Assembly (NCBI RefSeq): GCF_004116385.1
Contig: NZ_PEIB01000031.1
Span: 1-64,000, forward strand
Direction of reading: 5' to 3'
Origin: Veronia nyctiphanis
GTDB lineage: Bacteria; Pseudomonadota; Gammaproteobacteria; Enterobacterales; Vibrionaceae
DNA length: 64,000 nt
Shown: in pieces, positions 47,501 to 57,184 of the stretch
Layout: every line of letters starts with the position of its first letter
How positions within the stretch are numbered: the stretch's first letter is position 1
Position numbers and translations under genes: made by a program
The notes under the pieces: model-generated
What the model was told of the DNA's origin: nothing
What the model saw: only the letters and a program-made list of their open reading frames with translations
Database searches by the model: none

Positions 47501-50500
47501 GGTTTTATCCGTGTTATCAAGGGTAAAATCTGTGCCCGAGAGTTGGGTAACCTCTATGGTGATGGGCAACGAGTAGGTTTTGAGCATGACATCTTTGGTG
47601 CCATCGACATACTCGCCCCAAGCGACGGTCACTTTTCCTGAGTCTGATGCAGAAATATGCGGCCGGGCACTATAGGTTTCAGGGGCATTATGTGAGGCAA
47701 TCAGCTCGCTACCCACTTTTTGCCCATCGGCGGAAAAGCGTTGGGCGTGGACATGCGTTTTATCAAGATTGGATTCAAGATACTCCCAGACCACCACAAA
47801 ACCGCCATCACTGAGGGGAGTGACGTCAGGGTATTTGACTTCTTCATAGTTGTTACTGTCTGCGGCTTCAGCGTTGATGGTAAACTCGTTGCCAATTTTT
47901 GACCCGTCCCGATTGAAACGTTGGCCGCAAATGTCTGAGGTGTTTGAGTACTGATTGTCATTCAACCAAACCACCACATAACTGTCGTCCGCTAATACGG
48001 CTACTGACGGATATTCCTGATAACCACTTACGTGGGTCTTGACGACGGTTTCACTGCCTACTTTGTTGCCACTGTTGTCAAACTGCTGTTTGACAACACC
48101 ATCATATTGTCCGTCGACATTATCGCCTGCAAACCATGTAATGATGTAGCCGCCGTCAGAGAAGGCATCACTCTCAGCATAACGTGCATTTGGTGAGGTA
48201 TTGACGGTTGTTTCACTGCCTTGCTTTGTGTCATCGGCATCAAAACGCTGAGATTTGATGACGCTTGACGAGTGCCATGAGAGCACATAGCTATCGTCGG
48301 CTAGTGCTGTGACCCGCGGTTGGTAATTACTTGATGTGGAGACATTGAAATTGAGTTCGTCAGTCAAGGGGGTGCCGTCCTGACTGAATTTTCTTCCCAT
48401 AACATGGTCTGGCTTCGAAACGCCATTGTGATAGCTATGCCAAGTTGCGATAAAGGAATCGTCAGAGAACACGGTGAGACTGACATCAGACTGGAAATCG
48501 ACGATTGAGGTATTTAATTGATATTCGCTGCCAGATTTGTTCCCTTTGGCATCAAAATGTTGGGCGAAAATACCATATTCATCACCATCTTGGTCATAAG
48601 ATTGCCACGCCACCACATAGCTACCGTCGGAAAAGTGCTCAAGGGTTGGAAATCCCTGAAAGCTGGGTAAATACGTGTTAGCGGTGACGGTTTCGCTGAC
48701 ACCAAGCACAGAGGGTGGGGTGAGATCTATGTTGTATGGGTGTGTTCTGCTGACAACGTCTGAGCCCCCGCTTGAAACCGAGACTGCAATATCGCTGTCG
48801 GCCGCCAAATCAGAACCATTCACCGAGATGGAAAAACTACCCCCTGCGGCAACTTCCGTGCTAGTAAATGTATGAGTGTATGTGTTGCCGTTCACCGCGA
48901 CATCAACAGTATCGCCAGTTTTCGCTAATACATACTGACCAGTGACATCGACACTGGCTTGTGACTCGGTAATGTTGATCGTGTTATCGCCAGTTAAGGC
49001 ATTGATAATCAGAAAACTGTCAATATCAATCGAGTAAGACGATGTGGCTGGTATGATACCTATATTGCCAGCGGTGTCAGAGGCGGACAGTTTTGCCGTT
49101 AGTTCCGTGTGTGACGATATGCTGGAAAGTGGCACGCCGACAGAGAAATTGCCGGACGCATCGATGTTACCTGAGCCGATCTGAGTACCGTCCACCCAGA
49201 TTGTCACTGTGTCTCCATCAGAAAATTCGCCGATTGCCTTACCTGAAACGGGTATATTACCTGCGCTGAGATCAGCATTGTCAACGATATAATCCGAGCT
49301 ACCAATACCCTCGATCGACAAGTGTGTCGACATCGAATAGGCTCTGGTCTTAACATCATCGTAGCCAGCAACTTTTTCGCCCCATGCAACCAATACGGTG
49401 CCATCAGGGTTAGTCGATAGTTGTGGTCGTGCCGTGTAGCCAGCCTCGCCTGTCGATACGGTCAACTCATCACCGATTTTCTCACCGATGGGTGAGAACC
49501 GCTGTAGGAGGATATTGCTGGTATCGGGTGAGGTGTCTTTAAACTCCCAGGCAATAGCATAGCCGCCGTCATTCAAACCAGTGACTGATGGGCGTTGTAG
49601 TTTCTCATTTTGGCCATAGTCTGCTGTCACAGCATTGGCTTTAAATTCGCTACCAAAAGGCGTGCCGTCTTTGTAGAAGCGTTGACCATGAATGTCGTAT
49701 GTTGTGGGGTTGGAGCGATCGTTTTCACTTTGCCAGACAATGACGTAACTGTCGTCTTTTAACACCGTGATATCAGGGTAGTGATTATCCCCTTTGTGTG
49801 TGGTGTGAACGGTGTCAACACCACCAAGTTTGTTACCACTGCTGTCAAAACGTTGTGCGAAGACCCGGTAGTCTAGGTTACCGCCATCATACACACTCCA
49901 TGCGTACCATGTGACGACATAGCCACCATCAGAGAATACAGCAACTTTTGGATCCCACTGGTTACGGCTTGTGTCTGAAGAGACAATAATCTCGCTACCT
50001 TGCTTGTTGCCATTTGCATCAAAATGCTGTGACACGATGTCTGAAGTAGCGCTTTTTTCATTAGACACCCATGTGGTTATGTAACTGTCGTTTGGTAGGG
50101 CGGTGATTTGGGGTTGATATTGAGACTCTGATGAAGACTTCAGAGTGAATTCCCCAGTCAGTGGTGTGCCATCACTGTCATATTTTCTTCCAACAAACTC
50201 TGTCGTATTGGAACCACTGGGATGCTCGGATTTCCAAGCCGCGATAAATGTATCATCGGAAAATACAGTGACAGAAACCGAGTCCTGATAATCTGTTGTA
50301 CTGATGTTTAACTGAAATTCAGCTCCTGCTTTATTGCCAGAAGCATCGTAACGCTGGCCAAAAATGCCCATTCCGTCGCCGTCTTGCAATGCGGATTCCC
50401 ACAGTACGACAAAACTTCCGTCAGAAAAGTAGGCTGAGGCTGGGTAGAGCTGATTGTTTGTGAGGTAGGTATTGGCGGTTTGCTCACTACCTATTGTTAA

Positions 50501-52265
50501 GGCTGTGGGTGCGGAAACATCGACAGTGTAGGCGGTTGTTTGTGACGTAATTTGCGCACCGCCATGACTCAAAGATACTAATAGGCTGTTGTCTGCCGCT
50601 AAATCAGAGCCATTCACACTGAGGGTAAAATACCCACCTGCGTTGGCTTCCGCCGTGGTAACGGTATGGCTGTAGGTCGCACCATTCAAGGTTACATCAA
50701 CAACATCACCCGCACTGGCAATTGAATACAGACCTGTGACTGCAACAGTCGTTTGCGACTCAGCAATATTCACAATGTTATCGGGAGTGACCGAATCAAT
50801 GGTAAGGAAGCTGTCGTGATCGATGGCGAAGTCGGCGGTTGATGAAATCGAGCTGACATTGCCTGCCGTGTCAGATGCCGCCAATTTCACTGTTAATGTG
50901 CTGGTGTCGACAAGAGTCGAGATTGGCACTGTTGTTGTAAAGTCGCCATTGGCGTCAACGCTACCTGTGCCAATCTGTGTCCCCGTAACCCAGATTGTGA
51001 CGGCATCTCCGGCAGAAAATTCACCGTTCGCTTTACCTGTTATGGTGACGTTGTCAGCGACAAGCTCATTTTCTGTAACAATGAAATCAGCGCCAGCGAC
51101 CTCAGTTATCGACAGGCTTGTAGATAAGGTATAGTTTTTGACAACGATGTCATCAATTCCGCCAGTATCAAGACTCCATGTTACTAACAGTTGTCCGTTG
51201 TTTGTGGTGGTTAGGAAAGGCTCTGACGCCTGGGGTGCACCTATGCTCTCGGATACCGCGATTTCATCGCCTACCTTGTCACCTGACGCAGAGAACCTTT
51301 GGAGATAAATATTTCTCTCGCTATACGTATAAACGATTTCAGACCACGTCACTGCAAAGCCACCATCACTTAAATGGGTAACATGAGGGTCGTCTATTTG
51401 CTCGTCGTCACTGTTGATTGAAGTGGTGGTATTAATCTGGAATTCGCTGCCTAAGGGAGTGCCATCGGACAAAAAAATCTGTCCCTGAATATCGAAGGTG
51501 CCTGCGGCAATATCATAGTCTCGCCATACGATCACATAGCTATCATTATTGAGGGCCGTGACGGCAGGATCGCTTTGCTCGCCTGATGTTGTCGTATTAA
51601 CAAGTGTTTCAACACCGACTTTGTTACCAAGGTGATCAAAGCGTTGTGCGTATACGCCTTTGTATTGACCATCTTGATCATTTGATTGCCAGGTGATGAC
51701 GTAGCCGCCATCAGAAAAAGGTGCAATTTGCGGCCATTCTTGGCCGCTGGTTGTGTAGGTGTTTACCAGTACTTCATTGCCAACCGTTGAACCGTCGGCG
51801 TTAAATAATTGGCAAGCAACACCATTTCCTGAGCCGTCAGAGGTGCGCCATGTGACAGCGAAGCGATCATTCGCCAGTGCTGTAATATCCGGTTCTGCTT
51901 GTGTCCCATAGGTGTTGGTATTGATGATGAACTCAGAACCCAGAGGCGTACCATCTGAACTGAACTTTCTGGCAGCTATGTTGTGGTCATCGCTAGCATT
52001 GGTGTCATAAACAATGATAAATGTATCGTCAGAGAAAACGGCGATTTTTACCCTTTCCTGATCTTTATAGGTGTTATTGTGCAGTTGGAATTCGTTACCC
52101 AGTTTTGTGCCCGATGCGTCGTATCGCTGACCGTATATTCCCCATCTGTCTCCGTCTTGCCCAAACGACTGCCATGCAACGATATAGCTGCCGTCAGAAA
52201 AACTGGCGATAGTCGGCTTTATTTGTTGGTTATATGTGTAGGTGTTGACTACTGCTTGTGAGCCT
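44040..52265 (-). repeat. Five tandem copies of a propeller-plus-Ig module, period about 1.77 kb
   Basis: Propellers lie at about 51130-52265, 49335-50495, 47565-48700, 45790-46940 and 44040-45170, giving spacings of 1770, 1795, 1760 and 1770 bases. Each module has seven blades and two Ig-like domains. Confidence 0.82.
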
Positions 52266-53347
52266 TCGACAAGCTCTCCGGGGGCAGTCAAGTCAGTACT
52301 GTAGCTATGTTCTTTGCTGAAAAGTTTCTGTGAACTTCGGAAGATCTCGACCGTGAGGTTGTTGTTATCAGCGAGTACCGATCCTGCTACATCAAGAGAG
52401 AACACTCCGCCATTCGAGATGTCGTCAGAGGTCAAAGTATGGCTGTACTGCTGACCATTAATCGTGGTTTGAGCAATGTCACCCACTTGAGCGAGTGAGA
52501 ACTGACCAGATATTGGGAGAGTTGCGCCTGATTCAGATAGGTTAATGGTGTTGTCATTGCTGATTGGATTGATGCTGAGGAAGTCTGTGAGGGTAAAGGT
52601 GTAAGCAGATGTATGAGTGATTTGGCCGACATTCCCAGCGACATCAGTGGCGTTGACAGTCACGGTCAGTGATGTGTCAGATATCAACAGACTATTTTCA
52701 ACTGCGAAATCAAATACGCCGCTCGATGCGATAGTCCCTGTCGCGATCACACTGCCGGCTACCGACACTGTCACAGTGTCGCCCGTGGTAAATTCGCCGG
52801 AAATGGAACCCGCGACAGTGATGTTGCCATTGTTTAGATCTGCCGCACCAATTGTGTTTGTTGCGTTTCCGATTTGTGAAAGCGCCACAGATGTTGCGGG
52901 TGTCTGAGGGGCGTCGGTGTCCACCGAGTAGGTATAATCATTCTCAAGCAGTGTTTGACCGTCTCGTATCAGCATGAGTGTTGCTGTGGTAACCGTAGCA
53001 AGATCTTGACCACTCACGGCGATGGTAAACGTACCACCATTTTGGATGTCGGTTTCGGTGAATGTATAAGTGAAAACACTGCCATTAACCACGAACTCTG
53101 CCGTATCGCCAGCAATGGCATGGCCAAACTGACCTTCAATATTTACGGTGCCTGAGGCCTCCGTGCTGTTAATAATGCCGTCACCCGCAAGACTGGTTAG
53201 AGATGTTGCCGCATTAAAATCAACGCCAGTGAGGGTGATGACGACATTTTGCTGAGTACCATCTGTTGCAGTGAGCGTCAGGGTATCGTGAACTACTTGT
53301 CCGTCAGTCAGGGGCGCAACGCTATGTGCTGCTGCGCTATAAACCAC
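44705..53347 (-). CDS. Giant protein A, piece 5 (propeller/Ig modules 1-5)
   Basis: 2880 residues. It holds the end of the last VCBS domain, Ig-like domains, and four full plus one partial copies of a module of about 590 residues: a seven-blade propeller (blades of about 50 residues ending in FSDGSYVVAWQS, LPDDSYVIVWLS or similar, each followed by DGxxYGIFAQHFDAxGNKxGxE) and two Ig-like domains (ITGKANGEFSAGDAVTIWV; VNIAESQTTVAVTGLYSIA). Modules start near 52265, 50495, 48700, 46940 and 45170. The frame breaks in module 5 near 44760. Confidence 0.85.
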   Translation of the reverse strand: MVYSAAAHSVAPLTDGQVVHDTLTLTATDGTQQNVVITLTGVDFNAATSLTSLAGDGIINSTEASGTVNIEGQFGHAIAGDTAEFVVNGSVFTYTFTETDIQNGGTFTIAVSGQDLATVTTATLMLIRDGQTLLENDYTYSVDTDAPQTPATSVALSQIGNATNTIGAADLNNGNITVAGSISGEFTTGDTVTVSVAGSVIATGTIASSGVFDFAVENSLLISDTSLTVTVNATDVAGNVGQITHTSAYTFTLTDFLSINPISNDNTINLSESGATLPISGQFSLAQVGDIAQTTINGQQYSHTLTSDDISNGGVFSLDVAGSVLADNNNLTVEIFRSSQKLFSKEHSYSTDLTAPGELVEGSQAVVNTYTYNQQIKPTIASFSDGSYIVAWQSFGQDGDRWGIYGQRYDASGTKLGNEFQLHNNTYKDQERVKIAVFSDDTFIIVYDTNASDDHNIAARKFSSDGTPLGSEFIINTNTYGTQAEPDITALANDRFAVTWRTSDGSGNGVACQLFNADGSTVGNEVLVNTYTTSGQEWPQIAPFSDGGYVITWQSNDQDGQYKGVYAQRFDHLGNKVGVETLVNTTTSGEQSDPAVTALNNDSYVIVWRDYDIAAGTFDIQGQIFLSDGTPLGSEFQINTTTSINSDDEQIDDPHVTHLSDGGFAVTWSEIVYTYSERNIYLQRFSASGDKVGDEIAVSESIGAPQASEPFLTTTNNGQLLVTWSLDTGGIDDIVVKNYTLSTSLSITEVAGADFIVTENELVADNVTITGKANGEFSAGDAVTIWVTGTQIGTGSVDANGDFTTTVPISTLVDTSTLTVKLAASDTAGNVSSISSTADFAIDHDSFLTIDSVTPDNIVNIAESQTTVAVTGLYSIASAGDVVDVTLNGATYSHTVTTAEANAGGYFTLSVNGSDLAADNSLLVSLSHGGAQITSQTTAYTVDVSAPTALTIGSEQTANTYLTNNQLYPASAYFSDGSFVVLWESALQDGDGMGIFGQRYDASGNKAGAEFQLNISTTDYQDSVSVTVFSDDTFIAAWKSEHPSGSNTTEFVGRKYDSDGTPLTGEFTLKSSSESQYQPQITALPNDSYITTWVSNEKSATSDIVSQHFDANGNKQGSEIIVSSDTSRNQWDPKVAVFSDGGYVVTWYAWSVYDGGNLDYRVFAQRFDSSGNKLGGVDTVHTTHKGDNHYPDITVLKDDSYVIVWQSENDRSNPTTYDIHGQRFYKDGTPFGSEFKANAVTADYGQNEKLQRPSVTGLNDGGYAIAWEFKDTSPDTSNILLQRFSPIGEKIGDELTVSTGEAGYTARPQLSTNPDGTVLVAWGEKVAGYDDVKTRAYSMSTHLSIEGIGSSDYIVDNADLSAGNIPVSGKAIGEFSDGDTVTIWVDGTQIGSGNIDASGNFSVGVPLSSISSHTELTAKLSASDTAGNIGIIPATSSYSIDIDSFLIINALTGDNTINITESQASVDVTGQYVLAKTGDTVDVAVNGNTYTHTFTSTEVAAGGSFSISVNGSDLAADSDIAVSVSSGGSDVVSRTHPYNIDLTPPSVLGVSETVTANTYLPSFQGFPTLEHFSDGSYVVAWQSYDQDGDEYGIFAQHFDAKGNKSGSEYQLNTSIVDFQSDVSLTVFSDDSFIATWHSYHNGVSKPDHVMGRKFSQDGTPLTDELNFNVSTSSNYQPRVTALADDSYVLSWHSSSVIKSQRFDADDTKQGSETTVNTSPNARYAESDAFSDGGYIITWFAGDNVDGQYDGVVKQQFDNSGNKVGSETVVKTHVSGYQEYPSVAVLADDSYVVVWLNDNQYSNTSDICGQRFNRDGSKIGNEFTINAEAADSNNYEEVKYPDVTPLSDGGFVVVWEYLESNLDKTHVHAQRFSADGQKVGSELIASHNAPETYSARPHISASDSGKVTVAWGEYVDGTKDVMLKTYSLPITIEVTQLSGTDFTLDNTDKTAGTVTIEGKVFGDFSVNDPFTLSIDGHQIGSGNIDDQGNFTATVAFSDLKDHTALDVSVAATDESGNTGTVSSSAPYTVNHDVFLTIDDVTNDNLINIAESQTTVGITGQYSIASAGDIIEVLSNGTTYSHTMTAAEANAGGYFTVNVNGADLAAERSMTVSAKKGGNEVVARAHDYKLDLSAPAELAIGSEQTVNTHQDDIQWSSKVAHFSDNSFVVAWESRDQDSGDWGIFGQLYDAAGNKQGNEFQLNTDTAEYIWSVDLAVFSDDTFMAVWGSENSTGDVNKHAGRRFDSDANPLTDELVLHSSSSSQYSPRISALPDDRYIMAWTSREYSSNYNLIAQIFNTDDTKQGSETYITSETNQHLWEPKIAVFSDGGYVITWYGLHTVGKYHVFAQRFDSNGNKAGDTDIVQTTLLGHNDYPDVTVLPDDSYVIVWLSDKEGTPTTHDVHGRRYHRDGTPYGDDFIINTTSADGSQGENLRHPAVTSLIDGGFAVTWNLTGPSSTSNVYVQRFSSTGDKVGDVLNVSSADNTSGSTELDLSTASDGTLLVTWADTSNGTDDVKVRAYGMTSLSITSIGGSDFDLSNDDLTSGQIAIVGKVIGEFTDGDPVTLKIGSTQVGTGSVDSAGIFSINVPMIDMFSGTTLTTELAASDSANNVGTIQTSTPFSIDYDSFLILDVTPDNVINIAESQTTVSVSGQYTVANAGDVIEVSANGTTHSHTMTAAEASAGGYFTIDVNGADLAAESSISVSVQHDGSEVMNRSHSYNVDLNDPSSIQASETTTVNTHLESFQGISTNAYFSDGSYVVAWQSYDQDGDDYGVFAQHYDADGNKVGTEYQLNANTANTQYDISLTVLSDDSFVASWITYADNDNDIAIRKFDHSGNALTDELTHETTHGVGHQPRVIALADDSVYSRGITQMTLFLMFLMLI

Positions 53348-55362
53348 GTGCCATCTGTCAGTGATAAGGAGCCGTACGTACCGTCAACGTTAGTATTCTG
53401 AAATGTCGGTGTGTCGTTAGCATCTGGGTCTGAAATGGTCAGTGTTCCAGTGGCTTGCGGCGTGAGATCAGTGATGGTCAGCGCTTGTGAGGTGAACACA
53501 CCGTTGATATCCACCAGATAGAAGTTGCCGTTTTCCGTTACAACCAGCTGCGGTACAGCGTCATCATTGTCAAAGCCTGAGAGGTGCTTCAAGTGCTGGA
53601 ATCGATGGTTTGCGCCGATGGTGAAAAGGTCTACACCGCCTGATTCGCTCTCACACACAAAGATCAGATGGTTATCAACTTCTGTCGGAGACGAATGATA
53701 GGAAAAACCCGAATCTAAGGAGTCTCGCTGGGTGATTGAGCCGTCGTTTTCGAGCTGGTAAAGGTGCGATATTTTGTTGTCATCGCCGCTGGCGAGAATG
53801 AAACTGTCACCATTTTCGGTTTGGTGAGTATTGACTGAGTGGTTACTGCCTAGGTCGAATGTGTTGCTGGTTTCCAGCGTCAGCCCGCCATTGCTTTCGT
53901 CAATGGCATAAACGTTGAGCGTATCGTTTGATGCGGAGAACAGATAGGTATTACCGCCATGCGTCAGTAAATCCAGACTGGATACATTGTCTCCGGCAGA
54001 AATAGTGGTTCCCGTTTCACTGATAGCCCCCGTTGTTGGGTTGTAAGTAAGGACATCGATACGGTCGTTCTGTGGACGCGTGGCATAGATGTAAAAGGTG
54101 CCACCCGGCGCTTCATAAAGGATATTTTCGCGAACTATCCCGCCATTTGTAGAAGGCTGTGAGTGGCCAAATGTTTTCCCGCCATGGAAAGATAACTCTC
54201 CAGTGTCGGAGATGTGCCACACCGATATGGATCCGCTGTTTTGTGATGTCAGAAAGAGGGTTGTCTGGCCAGTCACATCATAGATGTTCGATGCAGTCAG
54301 GCCGTTACCCAAGGCGTCGAGTGGGAGGCCAAAACTCTGAACATCGCTCGTAATGCTTCCAGACAAGGTCGTGGCAACGGTACCCTGCGATGAGTCATAA
54401 AACATGCGGTCTGATTCAGTGACCGAACCGTCGTTTTCGACACGGTGAAATGTCACTAGGCCGTTGTAACCAACGTTAGTTGTCAGTATGTAGGGGACGC
54501 CTGCGATTTGGATATGACTTGACGTATTGCTGGTGGTTGTCGCACCTGTTGCCAATGCTCCGGCAGAAATTGAGAAAGGTCCGAGGCTATTTTCGGTCAC
54601 AGATCCGGTATGAGTGCCACCGACTGACGAGGCGTCCTCGACGCCTGTCAATGTTATAGTGACGAGCTCCGAGTTGCCGTCACTGGCGTTGACGGTAAAC
54701 GTATCCTGCGCAGTCTGACCTTGGTCTAAGGGTTGCAGAGCACTGTTATTGGCGGTAAATGTCCAATGCCCATTATTAAGATCAAATGTACCGTATTGCC
54801 CCGTAAGTGTTGTGTTTATGAGGCTCGGACTATCGTTGGTGTCCTCATCTGTAATCGAGAGCTGACCCTGAGCGATGAGATCTGCATCATCTTCAGCAAC
54901 GCTTCCGCTGGTCACACCGCTAATGACGGATGCATCCTCATCACCTGTTACTGTAATGATGATTTGATGCTCTGAGCCATCAGACGCCGTGACAGCAAAG
55001 GTATCCTGAGTCTGTTCATCGTCATTCAGTGCTTTAATGGCACTGGGGTCAACGACATAGCTCCAAGTACCATCGCTGTTGGTCGTCAGTGTGCCGTAAG
55101 TACCTATGTGCGTTTGGTTAGGCAGTGTGGGTTGTGTTGACGCATCGGGGTCAAACAGGCTGACAGTGCCGCTGGCGGTCGTTTCGGTCTTGAGCAGTGT
55201 AGATTGCTTGTTGCCACTGATGATGGCGGTGGTGTCGGTACCTGTGATACTGATGGTAATTTGTTGCTGAGTACCGTCAGTGGCGGTGAGGGTCAGCGTG
55301 TCTGTGACGGTATCACTGGCAGTGAGGTAGCCTGAGTCATCGCGATTCAGAGTATAGACCAT
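53308..55362 (-). CDS. Giant protein A, piece 4 (VCBS domains with inserted propeller)
   Basis: 684 residues: three VCBS-type domains (TTAIISGNKQSTLLKTETTA; ASVISGVTSGSVAEDDAD; ASSVGGTHTGSVTENS). The third is interrupted by about 370 residues (54,600-53,450) that read as a YVTN-type propeller (VGYNGLVTFHRVENDGS, NSGSISVWHISDTGELSF, NDTLNVYAIDESNGGLTL). The VCBS pattern then resumes (LTPQATGTLTISDPDANDTP) and continues into piece 5 across a missing G near 53344. Confidence 0.82.
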   Translation of the reverse strand: MVYTLNRDDSGYLTASDTVTDTLTLTATDGTQQQITISITGTDTTAIISGNKQSTLLKTETTASGTVSLFDPDASTQPTLPNQTHIGTYGTLTTNSDGTWSYVVDPSAIKALNDDEQTQDTFAVTASDGSEHQIIITVTGDEDASVISGVTSGSVAEDDADLIAQGQLSITDEDTNDSPSLINTTLTGQYGTFDLNNGHWTFTANNSALQPLDQGQTAQDTFTVNASDGNSELVTITLTGVEDASSVGGTHTGSVTENSLGPFSISAGALATGATTTSNTSSHIQIAGVPYILTTNVGYNGLVTFHRVENDGSVTESDRMFYDSSQGTVATTLSGSITSDVQSFGLPLDALGNGLTASNIYDVTGQTTLFLTSQNSGSISVWHISDTGELSFHGGKTFGHSQPSTNGGIVRENILYEAPGGTFYIYATRPQNDRIDVLTYNPTTGAISETGTTISAGDNVSSLDLLTHGGNTYLFSASNDTLNVYAIDESNGGLTLETSNTFDLGSNHSVNTHQTENGDSFILASGDDNKISHLYQLENDGSITQRDSLDSGFSYHSSPTEVDNHLIFVCESESGGVDLFTIGANHRFQHLKHLSGFDNDDAVPQLVVTENGNFYLVDINGVFTSQALTITDLTPQATGTLTISDPDANDTPTFQNTNVDGTYGSLSLTDGTWFIAQQHIALRP

Positions 55363-55565
55363 TGGCCGCTGGTTAGCACTAATGAGCCGTAGGTACCATC
55401 CACCGTGGTATCCGTAAAACTGGGGCTATCTGCATTATCGGCATCGCTGATCCCTAACGTCCCAGAGACCGAGGCCACTGCCTCATCGCTATCCGTTTCT
55501 GTGGCGGCTGTACTGAAAACACCGGAGACAACAGGTGCGTCTTCATCCCCAGTCACTGTCATCAC
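55347..55565 (-). CDS. Giant protein A, piece 3 (VCBS domain)
   Basis: Open frame from about 55708 to 55347 (the listed start is its first usable Met). One VCBS-type domain with VTGDEDAPVVSGVFSTAATE and SGTLGISDADNADSP. Joined upstream near 55708 (missing G in ACAGTAC) and downstream near 55361 (missing G, QWVYTLN). Confidence 0.72.
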   Translation of the reverse strand: MMTVTGDEDAPVVSGVFSTAATETDSDEAVASVSGTLGISDADNADSPSFTDTTVDGTYGSLVLTSGQWSIL

Positions 55566-55690
55566 TATTTGATGCTGCGAGCCGTCAGAGGCGGTGATAG
55601 TGAAACTGTCCTGAGCCTGCTGGTTATCGTTTAGCGCCGCGACCGCATCTGGGTTGACGACATAGCTCCATGTGCCATCGCTGTTGGTGG

Positions 55691-57184
55691 TCAGAGTACC
55701 GTAAGTACTGTGTGCGCTTGGTTAGGCAGCGTGGGTTGTATTGACGCATCGGGATCAAATAGGCTGACAGTACCGCTGGCGGTGGTATCGGTCTTGAGCA
55801 GTGTAGATTGCTTGTCGCCACTGATAATGGCGGTGGTGTCGGTACCTGTAATGGTAATACCGATTGTTTGCTCAGTGCCGTCGGTAGCGGTGAGAGTGAT
55901 TGTTTCTGTAACAGTATCACCCGTTGTCAGTTGGCCGGCCTGGCCAGCACGATCCAAAGTGTAGGTCCACTGCCCATTAGTCAGTATCAGTTCGCCGTAG
56001 GTGCCATTCACTGTGGTGTTATTGAACACGGGCGAATCGCTGCGGTCGGCATCGCTGATCCCCAATGTGCCTGACACCGAGGCGACGGCCTCATCGCTGT
56101 CGGTTTCAGTCGCTGCTGCGATGAAATCACCTGTGACGACAGGGATGTCTTCATCACCTGTCACCGTCATAACTATCTGATGCTGCGAGCCATCAGAAGC
56201 AGTAATGGTGAAGCTGTCCTGAACCTGCTCATTATCATTCAGCGTGGCCACCGCGCTTGGGTTAACAGCATAGCTCCATGTGCCATCGCTGTTGGTGGTC
56301 AGGATACCGTAAGTACCTACATGTGTTTGGTTAGGCAGTGTGGGTTGTGTTGTCGCATCAGGGTCAAACAGATTCACGGTACCGCTAGCGCTGGTATCGG
56401 TCTTTTGCAGCGTCGCTTGCTTGTCGCCACTGATAATCGCTGTGGTGTCAGTACCTGTGATGGTAATACTGATTGTTTGCTCGGTGCCATCGGTAGCGGT
56501 CAGCGTCATTGTTTCGGTGACGATGTCACCTGTGGTGAGTTGACCCGCATGACCTGCGCGATCCAGAGTATATGTCCACTGGCCATTGGCCAGTACCAGT
56601 TCGCCGTAGGTACCGCTCAATGTCGTGTTGTTAAACACAGGTGAGTGACTGCGGTCAGCATCGCTGATTGACAGCGTGCCCGCGACGGAGGCCACCGCTT
56701 GGTCGCTGTCGGTTTCGGTCGCGGCGGCAGTAAACACACCAGAGACCACTGGCGCGTCTTCGTCACCTGTCACTGTCATCTGCATCTGGTGTTGAGAGCC
56801 ATCTGAAGCGTTAATGGTAAAGCTGTCCTGAACCTGCTCGTTATCGTTCAGCACCGCGACCGCATTTGGGTTGACGACATAGCTCCATGTGCCGTTGCTG
56901 TTGGTGGTTAAGGTACCGTAGCTCCCTGTAAACGATTGATTAGGCATCGTTGGCTGGGTTGGCGCATCTGGGTCATAAATAGTGACGATGCCGTTGGCGC
57001 TAGTGTCAGTTTTCAACAAGGTCGACTGGCTATCGCCTGTTATAATGGCTGTTGTATCGCTTCCCGTGATAGTGATGATGATTTGTTGTTCTGTACCATC
57101 GCTTGCAGTGAGTGTCAGCGTATCGGTGACCGTATCGCTGGCAGTAAGATGGCCAGAATCATCGCGGTTCAGGTATATACCCAT
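55691..57184 (-). CDS. Giant protein A, piece 2 (VCBS domains)
   Basis: 497 residues with about five VCBS-type domains in alternating types: LLKTDT(S/T)ANG(T)V-FDPDA-QPT and ETDSDEAVASV-SISDADRS, each ending in a VTGDED or TGTDTT link. Joined upstream by a missing C near 57172 (VYTLNRDD). Confidence 0.8.
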   Translation of the reverse strand: MGIYLNRDDSGHLTASDTVTDTLTLTASDGTEQQIIITITGSDTTAIITGDSQSTLLKTDTSANGIVTIYDPDAPTQPTMPNQSFTGSYGTLTTNSNGTWSYVVNPNAVAVLNDNEQVQDSFTINASDGSQHQMQMTVTGDEDAPVVSGVFTAAATETDSDQAVASVAGTLSISDADRSHSPVFNNTTLSGTYGELVLANGQWTYTLDRAGHAGQLTTGDIVTETMTLTATDGTEQTISITITGTDTTAIISGDKQATLQKTDTSASGTVNLFDPDATTQPTLPNQTHVGTYGILTTNSDGTWSYAVNPSAVATLNDNEQVQDSFTITASDGSQHQIVMTVTGDEDIPVVTGDFIAAATETDSDEAVASVSGTLGISDADRSDSPVFNNTTVNGTYGELILTNGQWTYTLDRAGQAGQLTTGDTVTETITLTATDGTEQTIGITITGTDTTAIISGDKQSTLLKTDTTASGTVSLFDPDASIQPTLPNQAHTVLTVL

